This document shows, piece after piece, positions 14,090 through 25,295 of a stretch of DNA of 64,000 bases. The stretch comes from Anoplopoma fimbria (taxonomy: Eukaryota > Chordata > Actinopteri > Perciformes > Anoplopomatidae): NCBI RefSeq assembly GCF_027596085.1, contig NC_072470.1, positions 3,854,688-3,918,687 on the forward strand, read 5' to 3'. Within the stretch, counting starts at the first letter, position 1; each line of letters starts with the position of its first letter. The notes under the pieces were generated by a model. That model saw only the letters and a program-made list of their open reading frames with translations, did no database searches and had not been told where the DNA came from. The position numbers and the translations under genes are program-made.

Positions 14090-14400
14090 ACGGCGAATTA
14101 TATAAATGCAAAATGAGGTGAAAAATTGGTAATTAATCGGCTGTGGGTGACTCGGGCGAGGCATTAAGCAGGCCTGCCAGGTTTGTCTGGCTAACATTAA
14201 GGGGCTAATTTTCAAAATCTAGCGTGCAGTCAATTTCCCAGGATGCCTCGGGGGGGTAAAAGGTAGGGAATGACAGGAGGGGCTAATTTTGCCCGCCTTA
14301 TTTACCCCTATGTATCATCCGCCGGCTCTCATCTGACAGGACTGACGGTGGGATTGAAATTAGACCGACGGTGGCTGGCGTTGAGAATTTATGACGCCGC
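14090..14400. promoter_or_regulatory. Candidate conserved noncoding element
   Basis: Dense homeodomain-type motifs (GAATTATATAAATGC, GGTAATTAATCGG, GGGCTAATTTTGC) are embedded in moderately GC-rich unique sequence, with a GGGG tract in the middle. Two GGGGCTAATTTT segments, at about 14200 and 14279, repeat the same core, as is seen in enhancers. Conservation is not demonstrated. Confidence 0.38.
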
Positions 14401-14419
14401 CCTGGTATTTGTTTGTTCG

Positions 14420-14420
<1 letters not shown>

Positions 14421-14459
<39 letters not shown>
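14421..14459 (+). repeat. (TG)n microsatellite
   Basis: Thirty-nine bases of pure TG dinucleotide immediately downstream of a regulatory-like block. Confidence 0.97.
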
Positions 14460-14460
<1 letters not shown>

Positions 14461-14567
14461 TAGTGAATACATCAGAGAAGAAGAAGAGGAGGCGCAGGGA
14501 AAACCTGGGGAAATACATCTTTTTAATAACAGTCAGTGAGGTTAATGCAGCTTACCTTGGAGTGCCG

Positions 14568-14602
14568 ACAGCAGCAGCAGCAGCAGAAGGAGGAGGAGGA
14601 GG
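14568..14602 (+). repeat. (CAG)6-(AGG)n compound trinucleotide repeat
   Basis: Six CAG units run directly into an AGG/GGA run. There is no credible coding context, so this is a simple-sequence repeat, not a polyglutamine codon run. Confidence 0.85.
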
Positions 14603-15100
14603 TGAGGAAAGGGGGAGTTATTTGACAGGGGGAGACGGACGGCGTGCAGAGAGCTGTTTAAAGCGGAGTTTACCTACACAGGAGTCAGGCCTCGGTGTCT
14701 GATCGCTATTTGTTGTACAGAAGAGGGGAGAAAAAAAGCAGTAGGGGGGAGGAAGCAGAGGGTGAGGAAAAAAAAAATCCAACTCTTAATACTATTGTGT
14801 GCCTATAACCATCTGTCACAGCTAGCCTGGAGATGAGACTGAGATTAGGAGGAATAAACGTCGGGCCGTAGAGCATCGGTAAAGCCTTCAGGGCAACAAC
14901 AACAAAAACATAAAAAAAAGAGAAGAAGAAGAAGAAGAGGATGAAGGTGGAGGGGGCGTAAGAAGAGAAACGAGCCGAAAAATCAAACTCACGGGGGACA
15001 TTCTAATTCTGAGGCAGTCATGGATTACAGATTGTAACCTGCGACGACAACAGGGGGGAAAAATGACGGGCAATATTACAGCGAGACTTGGAGGGGTCTC

Positions 15101-15101
15101 C

Positions 15102-15134
<33 letters not shown>

Positions 15135-15172
15135 TCGGCGGTGGCGGCAGTGGTGATGATGATGATGATGAT
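15101..15172 (+). repeat. (ATG)n trinucleotide arrays
   Basis: Two ATG/GAT arrays (about 15102-15134 and 15153-15172) separated by a GGCGGTGGCGG segment. They create an artefactual polymethionine frame. Confidence 0.9.
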
Positions 15173-15241
15173 AGTGGCAGTGATGATGGCGGTAATGACG
15201 GCACTCGTGCGGTTACTTCAAACAGAAATGAAAAGGCAGTG

Positions 15242-15282
15242 GTAGGGAGGAAGGGAGGGAGGAGGGAGGGAGGTGTGGGGGG
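15242..15282 (+). other. G-quadruplex-forming tract
   Basis: At least six runs of three or more guanines (GGGAGG, AAGGGAGGGAGG and further runs, ending in GGGGGG) with short loops. This is a canonical G4 candidate on the plus strand. Confidence 0.6.
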
Positions 15283-15960
15283 TTGAAAGGAAATAGTGTC
15301 TTCTTCTTCTTCTTCATCGTCTCCCCCCTCCCTCCCTCTTTCTCCCTGAATGCCGAGGGCTTAAGGAAAGGCATTTGGTGGCTCCTGAGGCATCCGCGGA
15401 TCTCCCCTCCTTAAATTTACCGTGAAGGTTCTTAGACTCCCTATTCAGGCAGGATATTCCCGTTTATTGCTTTTAGAGAAGACAAACCTCACAAAAGCAC
15501 AGTGTCATTGCTTCTGGAGAGCACAGCCCCGCAAGAAAACGATGCCACAGGAAAAACCTGGAATTATTATGTACAATGTGACACAGAAAGCAGCTTCTTA
15601 AGGTGCTTTACATTCTGAGAGTTTAGGAGCATGACGTGCAGAAGGAGGCAGAATATAATGTTCTTTAACCAAGACGGCTTTTTGCTTTTCTTGTTAATTA
15701 ATTTGCACCTAGTTCTACTAAAGAGCAAAATAAAAGAAACACCTCACCACTTTGGTGGAGCTCATTGTGTTGGGAGTGTTTGTAGTTTTTATTCAACTCG
15801 ATGGGCAATTTTGAGGAAGAATATTACGACACTCCTTCAGTGTGTCTGTGTCTTCAAAATCATTTCATTGGAATTTCTTTATTGCTTTGACATATTTGAA
15901 CATGTAAGTCTTAAAAAAAACAACTGTAATTTTAACCAAATGAAGCAGGAGTACCATATG

Positions 15961-15961
<1 letters not shown>

Positions 15962-16016
<55 letters not shown>
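15962..16016. repeat. (TA)n microsatellite
   Basis: Fifty-five bases of perfect alternating TA. It is self-complementary, so it can extrude as a cruciform under supercoiling. Confidence 0.97.
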
Positions 16017-16018
<2 letters not shown>

Positions 16019-17633
16019 TGCTGACATCTAATCTCTGCTGGAGAAACGTTTGGGCGGATGAAGCTGAAATGACTGTCTGGTTGAGTGATCTTAAAGAGTT
16101 GAGTTCATTTGGTAATTAATATGAATAAAGAAATGTAATGATCTGGAAGAAGAATAAGGTCTCGTATTTGGAAAAAAACATATTGAAAACATGATCATCA
16201 GTTTGGTCTTCAAACTGCAAATATCAATTATTTTAGAAATCCAGTATTACCGATTATTCCATCGACTAGTCGGACAAAAAAATGTGCATTATTAAAGAGA
16301 AATGGCAGAAATACAAAAGAGATTTTTAGACAAATCAATATTTGTATTGCTTAAATTATGTATACTAATATTATTTGTCAAAACTAAACCCTTTTTATTT
16401 GTATAAGAATCTGCTTAAAGCTAGTGTCAGGAAAATATAGCAGGTCGTAAGTCCCTCTCTAATATTTATTCTATATGATGGTGAAAACATCTCCTTTAAA
16501 CAACTGGATTTATTGCATTTGAACACATCATGATTTGTATGATTATCTTCACCCAATACTAAATTTAGTGAAGAAAAGTCTGTTTTTTTGCAAAGCATTT
16601 TCAGCTGGTGAGGTCAGTGGGCTAGTAGGAATAGTTTCAGCCCTCGTTGAAGCACATGACCAGTTGGATTGAGGTCATGTGACTGACCAATGAGTGTCTG
16701 AATGTGTAGAATCACTGTTACTGGTCTCCCAGTTTGGATGTGAACATCCTCAACCCCGTTGGAGCGTTTATGTCTTTGCTCTTAGCTTCATTTGTTCTGA
16801 CATTTGTTATTTAATGTGTTGATAAGTTAGTTTGGTAGATCAGGATGATGCATGAAGAGATTTGAGGATTTGTTTTTTTGGACTTTTAACAAATTGGGAA
16901 GTTTGTCGCAGCCTTTTAACACACATAAAGAAAAGAGCAGTCTGTATAAAGCCAACCATCAGCATCAAAGGATGATGTGTCCAGTCCTGTGGTTATGGGT
17001 GAGTCAGACCTGTCCCCCCCTCAGCCCAGGGAAACAGAGCACATTCATCAACATCACATCAATCTTACAACACAAAGGCCGGCTTTCAGCTCTGTTTTCT
17101 GATGTTTGGTGGTGAAACAGCATCCTGTAAATATTCACAACATCTCTGTTCACTTTGAACCGGCTCTGAATTGACTTTATGGATTTCACTGGACAATTAA
17201 AGCAGGGAGACGTGACTGATGATGGAGGTTTTTGGTAGCTGCTGTGTCTCAGCATGGTGGACAGCTGAACTGAGTGTTGGGTCACGCAGGGCTCGTCTCC
17301 TTCTACCCATAATTCCTTGTGTTTTGAGGTTGTTTTCAGTTGTTTCTTTCTCTTGGAGGAGGGCTGACACTTGTATTTTGAGGCATTTTTTGTCTCTAAC
17401 GCCGGTGTGTACATCAGTGTGCAAGTGTCTGCAAGTGTGCATGAATGTGTGTGTGTGTGTGTATGTGTGTGTGGGTTGAGCTGCCCTTCCCACTGCCCTT
17501 GTCATACTGGTCCCAGTGCTGCAGGGCTCGTTGCTGGTTGGACAGCTCGGGTCAAGGTCTCCCCTCTCCTGATCTGACCGACGGGCTGTCACGTCAACTG
17601 CCCGACCGCTGGCCGAGTCTGCAGGCTCGTCCT
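16017..17633. other. Gene-free AT-rich spacer
   Basis: Unique AT-rich sequence with a short GT array at 17443-17473. No exon, RNA gene or recognisable transposon is visible. Confidence 0.5.
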
Positions 17634-17663
17634 CACACACACACACACACACACACACCACAC

Positions 17664-17694
<31 letters not shown>

Positions 17695-17740
17695 CCAACC
17701 CACATACATACAGTTGCGCACACACACACACACTTTCTGC
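17634..17740 (+). repeat. Interrupted (CA)n microsatellite group
   Basis: Three short CA arrays (about 17634-17667, 17672-17694 and 17719-17733) are separated by TACATA and CCAACC interruptions. They look like fragments of one older array. Confidence 0.93.
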
Positions 17741-17829
17741 CCAATGACAAGCAAACACACACTCAGATAAGCAATCACTTGCATGTGAAGCACAGAGAAA
17801 TTAACTGACAGTGCAATGCATCTATGCAG

Positions 17830-17830
<1 letters not shown>

Positions 17831-17909
<79 letters not shown>
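17831..17909 (+). repeat. (CA)n microsatellite
   Basis: About 79 bp of uninterrupted CA/AC dinucleotide. Confidence 0.97.
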
Positions 17910-17912
<3 letters not shown>

Positions 17913-19094
17913 GCCCCCGCCCTCCCATAGATTGACAGTGAGGTTTATTGCTGCTAATACTCCCAGCTGTAAAGGCAGAGCAGCAGCATCCTAATGGGAA
18001 ATGGACTCATTTCCTAACACGATGAGTACAAGGGTGCGGCACACGCCCATATTTGGTCAACGGGGGCGGTTAATCCGTCTGACCTCCTCCCTATTGGTCC
18101 GAGATGGGAGCGACCGTTCTCTGGTGTTTCCATTTCTTCTCCTTCTCCACAGAAAGTCAAGTGTTTTAAGTTTGTTTGGAATGAATGGAAGACCAAAGTA
18201 TGAGAGTGCCACCTAGAGAAGGGACGATAACAGGAAGTCCTAAGAAAGATGATGTGAGAGTGTTGGATTTTGATTGACAGATGATCTCTTGGAAGTGTGG
18301 TGCAGAAACTTCTACAACAATTAGATGTTGGCATCAAAGATTGACACAGAAGAATTAAAAAAAACAAATATTTCAGGACATTAATTCCATTTTTTCTCCG
18401 TTAGTAACAAAAAATGTACTCAAAACTCTTATTTTCTAAGAATTTAAGAAGCCTATTGTACTTAGTTTACAGTAAAACACAATAAAACAATATTATTTCC
18501 TATTCATACAACAGTTTTATGCTCAACACTGAAGCTCTCTCTTAGCACAGTGCTGCATTGGCATCGCTGCTGCTGACATGTTTCTGCATCTCAACGAATC
18601 TGCTGCTATTTTGGACTTTTTCTTCATTAAAGGCATTAGTGTTTCATGAGGCTCTGCAGCGTCCTCGTGCTAATTAGGTGTCTATATTTCTATATCTCGT
18701 TATTGGATTTATTTTATATTGTGCTTAATAGTAAATAGTGTTTGAATTTTAAAACACACCTCTTGGGTGCAACATAAAGGGGAATTTTTAATCACATTTT
18801 CTGTAAATGAAAGGACCCGGTCTGCTTTTTTTTCCTCAATTTTTCCGAATGTGTCTTAATGAGTTTGCAGTTTCTTAAGCAGATACACACTCTGATTATA
18901 TATTTTATATATTTTGTGCATACACACTGTCTCTCCCCCCCCTCTCTCTGGTCGCAGCAGGAGACAGTCCAAAATGAGAGATGGGTGAGGCAGGGGGGGA
19001 GGTAGGTGATCATCGTAGTCATCATCACAAGGGGTAAGAAGAGGGATGTTAGCGGGAAGAAGGGGGGTAACATAGTTGATGATAGTGGCCGCCA
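17910..19094. other. Gene-free spacer
   Basis: Unique AT-rich sequence without a domain-bearing frame. It contains one perfect PBX-MEIS decamer, listed separately. The CCCCCC(TCTC) tract near 18930 is low complexity. Confidence 0.5.
18271..18280 (+). promoter_or_regulatory. PBX-MEIS composite site
   Basis: TGATTGACAG is an exact match to the classical PBX-MEIS/PREP decamer. A 10-bp match is expected now and then by chance, so function depends on conservation. Confidence 0.4.
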
Positions 19095-19108
19095 GTTGCC
19101 TCGGCAAC
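19095..19108. promoter_or_regulatory. RFX X-box (perfect palindromic half sites)
   Basis: GTTGCC and GGCAAC half sites are perfect inverted repeats with a 2-nt spacer, as in the RFX-factor X-box. It sits just upstream of a regulatory-like block. RFX sites occur in ciliary gene promoters and in developmental enhancers. No ciliary gene is visible here. Confidence 0.5.
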
Positions 19109-19139
19109 CTTTTTTTTTTTATTTTATGTATTTTTTCAT

Positions 19140-19335
19140 TATTTATTCCTGGGGCCCCGGTGATGAGGCGTGTTAATGTGGCGCCGCCTGCGCCGCCTCT
19201 ACCTGCTGATGGGCGAGGGACTCGTCTCCCTGCGTTTCAGCCTGGCTTGACAATTAAGACCTGGGCGACTGTAGCCAGGGGTTAATACCGCTCATTAAAA
19301 GAACTAGGTCATTAGCGAAGAATCAAGGCTCTTAA
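19140..19335. promoter_or_regulatory. Candidate conserved noncoding element
   Basis: Non-repetitive, GC-balanced block with TGACAATTAAGACC, GGTTAATACCGCTCATTAAAAG and GTCATTAGCG motifs. Stops interrupt all frames over its AT-rich half. Together with the nearby X-box it is one of the better enhancer candidates. Conservation is inferred. Confidence 0.4.
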
Positions 19336-19378
19336 GGCGGCAGGGGATGTGGGGTGGAGGGGGGGAGTTGATGGAGAG

Positions 19379-19402
19379 GAGGAGGAGGAGGAGGAGGAGG
19401 GG
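19379..19402 (+). repeat. (GAG)n trinucleotide repeat
   Basis: About eight GAG/AGG units ending in GGGG, a purine-rich simple repeat. Confidence 0.9.
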
Positions 19403-19482
19403 TGGCAGCGGCGTAGTAAACTCTGCATCTCGGTGAACACGCAGCCCCTTACATTAATTAACCTCCCTTTTTCCTTGTTGGG

Positions 19483-19484
<2 letters not shown>

Positions 19485-19572
<88 letters not shown>
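19485..19572 (+). repeat. (GT)n microsatellite
   Basis: Eighty-eight bases of perfect GT dinucleotide. Confidence 0.97.
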
Positions 19573-19574
<2 letters not shown>

Positions 19575-19745
19575 AGGAAGGGGATCCTCTGTTATCATAT
19601 ATGCACATGGCTGTACACCAATTAATTGCAGAGGGGGAAAAAAAGGGAAAGAAAGCTAGTTTACAGTCCTCCCTGTGGTCGCCCTGTGTTCCTGTGTGAG
19701 CCCAAGTTACATTATTTCAGAGAGATGAAGGAAGGGAGGGGTTTA

Positions 19746-19765
19746 GGGTGGGGAGGGTGGGGGGG
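19746..19765 (+). other. Canonical G-quadruplex motif
   Basis: Four guanine runs (3, 4, 3 and 7) are separated by single-base loops. This is the most stable class of predicted parallel G4. It lies between two regulatory-like blocks. Confidence 0.7.
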
Positions 19766-19799
19766 TGTCTAATGTCTGTATGATGAGTAAAAAGGGTAT

Positions 19800-20060
19800 T
19801 AAAATTAAGGAGGGAATCATGGCAGAAATCAGCCTTTGCTTTACCACAGGGGAAAGGAGCAAATAAAAGCCACGGAAATGAAAATAAATAAGCTGTGCTA
19901 ATACCTCACCTTAAGGAGCCGGAGCCGCACCCGGCTGAACCGCCGCTGCTCGCCGCTAATTTATTTGCGGACTTTATTATTAAGCTGTTACACAGGCTGT
20001 TTGACCTTCAGTAAAGGAGAGCCGCTGGTTATTTTGAAACAAATACACTCCTGTCAAGCT
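19800..20060. promoter_or_regulatory. Candidate conserved noncoding element
   Basis: Contains GAAAATAAATAAGC, GTGCTAATACC, CGCTAATTTATTTGC and TTTATTATTAAGC motifs flanking a GC-rich centre at 19915-19955. The alternation of GC-rich and TAAT-rich sequence and the lack of repeats suggest an enhancer. Low to moderate confidence. Confidence 0.35.
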
Positions 20061-21189
20061 AAGTGATCCGACCAAAAGCATCCAGTTGTGTCTGTTTGCG
20101 ACGTGATTCCATCGGAGGAGACGGACAGACACGGTGGCAGTAACTCACCGGTGTCGCGTGGCAAACGGAGCAGTAGGTGGTGAAATGTTAAATGGGGTTT
20201 AATTGAACATCATTTTTAACGAGCCCATTCAGGGAAGGTGATTACACAGGTGTGACTTATAAAATTATTATAATAACTTCAGATTTAAATGACCAAAGAA
20301 TGGAACGCAAACTGAAAAATAGCAGCGAGAAAAAAGCATTTTATACATTTGTTCACCCTGGCTTCACTGGAGTGACCCAAGAAACATGCAGTTCACCTCC
20401 CTCTTACAAAGGAGACCAATGCACAGGTCTTAAACTGAGGCCTGGACCTGGTCTGGACCTGGTCTGGACCTGGTCCATGTCCATGTCTTGAGTATCATGT
20501 AAAGACAAAGAAAAAAGTCCTGATTCTTGACCTTCCAGCTCTCTCTGCAGAGTTTACAGTCTGTGACGTTCCATCCACCATTTCACCCACATTATGCGAT
20601 TTCATCTCTTTGACTTTTCTCCACACACACGCCTGATAAATGAGCACGACTAATTGTTTATTAATGGATGTTAATTGAAAGCAAACATTCAAGCATGCAG
20701 ACCCATAACTGTAGTTCACCTTTGCATTAGCTGTGTGTTTCAACACTTCACTGTAGCATCTGAAGCTTCAATTACATGACAGTTTTATATTTAAATCATG
20801 CAGAAGATATATTGTTGCAGCAGCTAGAAAGATGGACCTGTGGGCAGGAAGAGGTTAACTCCATATCTTCCTTCCTGCGGGGGGGAAATGTCAAACATTA
20901 TCTGGATTTTGGATAAAAAGACAACAAAAGCCAGGAGGCGTGCTGTGCGTCTTTCAACATGAGACAGAGGTCTGCAGACACAGCGGCCTCTCCTACATTC
21001 TGTGGAGGGGTTTCACTTTGAGCTTTAATTTGGGGAGAAGAAGGTGTCGTCATGTTCAAAAGGTGGGCGACGGCTCGGTTTGGAACTAAACTCGTAATAC
21101 CCAGAGGCTTTGAAAGGTAGCTCTTTCTTCATTTCCTACAATAAAGTGTTGGAGTGTGAAAACAGAAGAATTGAAGTGATGGTGAATTA
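20061..21189. other. Gene-free spacer
   Basis: AT-rich unique sequence including a three-copy 11-bp tandem repeat, listed separately. No exon or RNA gene is recognisable. Confidence 0.5.
20442..20486 (+). repeat. 11-bp minisatellite, three copies
   Basis: Three perfect tandem copies of CTGGACCTGGT (20442-20474) are followed by two copies of CCATGT (20475-20486). Confidence 0.9.
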
Positions 21190-21430
21190 GCCTTAATATC
21201 AGGCCTGTACGGCGGTGTTTTTATCTGCTAATTTCTCAAGCGTCATAATGAGACGGTACAGAGCGATGGAGCGATTTGAATTTAAATGATATAATACTTG
21301 AGATCGCCCTAATTCACCCATACATATTTAATCTGACATATTATCTCGCCCCTGCGTCGTCCTGATATGAGATGACAGCTCGGGCCGCTGCGCTGCAGTT
21401 TGGAGAGCGCGTCGTTAAGAAAAGAGAGGT
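21190..21430. promoter_or_regulatory. Candidate conserved noncoding element
   Basis: Contains CTGCTAATTTCTC, GCGTCATAATGAGACGG, GATTTGAATTTAAATGATATAATAC and CCCTAATTCACCC motifs in unique sequence. Dense homeodomain-like cores with no open frame support a low-confidence enhancer call. Confidence 0.35.
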
Positions 21431-22059
21431 GGTGGAGAATTCGCTCTCTGCAATCAGAGCCACTTTAGACGCCAAGTGGGTCTGTCCAGATCTGTTATAC
21501 TGTACGACATGCTGATACAGTAGAGCAGAAAGGTAGAGAAACAATTCACTCCCTCCTACATTTCCCAGAACTCTGCATTGTGGTGGATTGTTCCTCATGA
21601 AATGAACCCTTTGCTCTTCAGATCTTGTCCCTTATTTTGGTCCACAATCCCTGTCTGTGTTTTGTCAGTGACAGTGAACATATAGCATATATCATTTACA
21701 TAATTTCCATCACACCACACAGAGAGCCCTCATGCTTTGTCTCATCAGTCTGCATCAGAGACCTAATGGGGATCAAACCCAGAGAGCAGTGGTGACCTGT
21801 GTGGAGGCTTTAGCACAGCGGCTACAGACGCAGCTGCTTATTAGTAATGCGAACAATTTACTTGTTTAATCAATTCATATTTTACCATTGCATTTTCCGA
21901 TATGCAAACTGGGAGGTTATCCATTTTCCATCAATAAATACAAATTTCTTGCTTCATTTCCACCCAAATGTTCCACCAGTGGCGTTGTGTGTACATTACT
22001 GGCCCTCACCTTTCTGTCTCTTTATAGTTAAACCAGTTTAAAAACCGGTACCTTGCTGT

Positions 22060-22450
22060 GGCACCGCTTTAATCATCCACTGAGCTGGCAGGTGCCAAAA
22101 ACAAATCTCAACCTCGGATGTCATATCTGCCGCGTAGGCCGTAAGCAGCCGCCTGTGTTTTCGTGCCAGGGGATAATTGCAGCTATAGGAGGGTAAGAAA
22201 TAAGAGATCTGCTCAATTAACCAATATAGCACAGCTGAGGACAGCACCTGTGCAGAGTGAGAGTCCCTGTTTTCTTTGCAGATAACATGGCCGATTACCT
22301 CCCCTACCTGCTGCAGTGCAGGAGAAACCGTGTGTGACCACATTGTGTTTAATTGCTCTCTGGGTGTTGATACACACTCGCGTTTGAAGTGTTTCATTTT
22401 CGCCCGCCTGCCGTAATGATGAGCAGATCGCTGGCTGCCACGTTTTAACA
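22060..22450. promoter_or_regulatory. Candidate conserved noncoding element
   Basis: Non-repetitive block with GGATAATTGCAGC, CTCAATTAACCAATATAG, GTTTAATTGCTCTC and CCGTAATGATGAGC motifs. A TTTGCAG acceptor-like sequence at 22272-22279 is followed by a short ATG-starting frame, but there is no good donor. A regulatory reading is therefore preferred over an exon. Confidence 0.35.
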
Positions 22451-24823
22451 GTTGGATAAAGTCCAACTAAATATATAGGAGGTAAGCTGTAAGCAGATCT
22501 GGTGTCAGTTTTAAAAATACACCAGGTTTAATATATCCACATAACTGACGATCCTTTATCACAAATCTCATTGTATGAATATTTTGGGAAAGCACCAATA
22601 GGCGCACTTTTAGTATCGTTGCAATATTGAGGTATTTGATTTTTCTCTATATCTCCCAGTGCTAGTTGTAGTAACTTTTCAAAGCTTGCTTGTTATATTA
22701 CAGGTTGGATTTTTGGTAGTTCTCAAGCTTGTATTTTTTTAAGGATATATCCATAATCGGAAAGATTGGAGTTACATGAGCACAAATTCAACACAGTCAA
22801 AATCCTGGAACATAAAACCTATGTGCTTTCAATTATTAATATATATATATCTTGATTATTTATCTTAAATATATGTTTTTAGTGTTGAATACAGTGACAG
22901 GAAATATATGCAGGTATAAAGAGAGAGGATGTCATGCAACGGAGGCTGAATCCAAAACAGGGACGCTGTAATTCTGCAGTATTCCAGCAGGAAGTCCACT
23001 TTTCAAGATATTTTTAAGAGAAAAAACAATCATTATATATTATTAAATGTAACTTTTTCTAATAAAGGAGCCAAGAGCATAAGTAAACTTGTAAAAATAA
23101 AAGAAAAACATGTTTTGGGGTTTAGTTTTAAAGCAGAATCAACATTGGACTCAAATAGCAAGAAATGAAGGTAAATGACTAACAGTATTACTGCAGATGT
23201 TCACCATTATTAAAATGTATCCTGTATCACATACTAAGTTGTCCCTGACTCCATCACATGCCTGTTAATGACCTGTATACCAATAATAAACCTCTACCTA
23301 TCACATAGCATCATTAGAGGCTCTAAAGTCCACTTTCTTCTTGTGCAGCTTCACTGTGGAGCCAATAATTAGCTTTCCTGTCACTCCACCCCCTATAGAC
23401 GCTCTACATTACATGAGATCAGATCAAATGGTAAAACACAGTCGTCTTCCTGTCGCAGAAGTAAAGTAAGCGCTGTGCACCGGTGCTCCTGGTTCCCCAG
23501 CACAAACAAACCCGACAATTTCTGCTGGCAACATTGCCTCAAAAGGAGAAAAAAGTTGGTTAGCAGATGTCAGTTGTTGTGTTTATCTCGGCGGTTTTCC
23601 TTCGCTCATGCATGGATCTTCTATCAAAGAGGGCTTATCCGAATAAAGTGCTTAAAAGCTTTTCAGACGCCTGGTGATCTGAACAATTTTTGGCTTGATC
23701 TGCAGACTAAACAAACCATAATGATGCAAGCTTGTGTAAAGATGTACACAGCAGTCGAACAACAAATGCCCGCGCTTGATGTTTTTATTAATGTTTTCTC
23801 TTCTTTTCATCAGCTTTTGTTCACATCTTCACTGTTTTGGATGCGAACGCAGGGGTAACTTTGTGTGTTTGCTCCTGCAGAGGTGCAAAGAAGAGGACAG
23901 TGATGTATATTCATGCACAAAAACAGACAGAAACGTGTCATCTCATGCCCTGGCCGTGCAAACTCAGATTTCCCTCAGGACGCTAAAGGGGATTGCAGTT
24001 TGTTCTCTGCACGACGTAATCAGAAATATTCAGACATATTAAGTCAGACGGGGAATGACAACAATCCCGCTGAAAAGGTGTATTTTCTAGGACGGGATAA
24101 TAAGCAGACCGCCGCTCCTGCTGCCGCAAAGTAAAAGCGACAGCGGCATTAAGTTTTTAACACTCTCTGTATTTTGTAACAAGGTTGGATGTGGGAAGAA
24201 AGTTAGCAGACATCCTCTCAAGACCTGCCGGTCTCATTTCAATGCAGAGATAGGAGCGTCGGGGCTCTCCTCTGAAGTCACAACTTCTGGCTCACATGAC
24301 GGGAGCGAGACGTGGCGAGATCTGCTCGCTAAAGCCAATCAAAAGACCTGAATTCTATTTGTTTTGTTTCAAGGGAAGACGACAAAGGGGGCCTCAAGGT
24401 CTTCTTCAAGATAGCTCTGAAGAAAGAAGAAGAAATAAAAAAGGAGAGGGTGGGGGGGAGGAGAAAGAGGGAGGACCGAGGCTTTCAAGTGCCCGTCCTT
24501 GGTGGGACCTTTGCCGCGGTGCCAGGTACACAGCTTTTAGGACGGAGGGGGGGGTTGTGTTTTCATGTTAGTGCGAGTTATTAATATTCTCAAAGACAGA
24601 ATTTTCTCCCCCGGATTGAAATAATGGATCATACTTAAAAGGGGAAGAACTCATTTCAGGTTTTAATACGGTAAGCCTGTTGGAACCAATTATTGGAGGT
24701 GCTTTGCCATTGTCATCTTGCATTTCTCCTTGAGGAGATTAGCTGGCAGCTCTGAAAAGGCCTCGCAGTCTCCAGGATTTCGCTCATTCTGAGAATCTGC
24801 CTGAAATGGAATAGTTTGCTTGA

Positions 24824-24825
<2 letters not shown>
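22451..24825. other. Gene-free spacer
   Basis: Very AT-rich from 22.5 to 23.3 kb. Open frames at 23.4-24.1 kb lack any domain. The stretch 23990-24140 (GTAATCAGAAATATTC, GGATAATAAGC) is weakly regulatory-like. A purine-rich GGGTGGGGGGG tract lies near 24450. Confidence 0.45.

Positions 24826-24891
<66 letters not shown>
24826..24891 (+). repeat. (GT)n microsatellite
   Basis: Sixty-six bases of perfect GT dinucleotide. Confidence 0.97.
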
Positions 24892-24893
<2 letters not shown>

Positions 24894-25259
24894 TGTCAAG
24901 TTCCAACGTGTTCCACGTATTTTGGCTTCATGTTCTACCTAATTATTGCAATTTGATCCTAAAGCAGGAGTGTCCTAATCCTCTGCTGTACTGCAGAAAT
25001 CCTGTTTCTGAAACTTTGGTAATAAATTTGGCCTGTTTTTAATAGAGACTGGGAGAGTAGCGCTGTGACGGCAGAAGGACGGCCTCCCTGGGAAGCTCCT
25101 CTGCCTCCTCATGAGTAAATTCATGTGAGGAGACGGAGCAGGCGACTCGCAGAAAAGTTGGAAGAAGTTGTGGAGGGAAGAAAAGCAGAAATCCCTCGTT
25201 TTCTTATGTTCCCTCCTCCGTTTCGTGACTGTCCCCTGAATGCTGGATTCTCATTGTTT

Positions 25260-25295
<36 letters not shown>

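Larger units (their letters stand above)
14603..15961. other. Simple-repeat-rich, gene-free segment
   Basis: Contains GAA/AAG runs (14920-14940), two ATG trinucleotide arrays, a G-rich tract at 15242-15282 and a (TTC)n run (15299-15315). The remaining sequence is unique and AT-rich with no domain-bearing frame. Confidence 0.55.

Noticed and set aside
15063..15245. Frame beginning with a polymethionine run
   Set aside because: It is an (ATG)n trinucleotide repeat, with no flanking exon signals.
22280..22330. Possible exon after TTTGCAG with an ATG near its start
   Set aside because: The only downstream GT (CCGTGTGT) is a poor donor, and the surrounding block looks regulatory.
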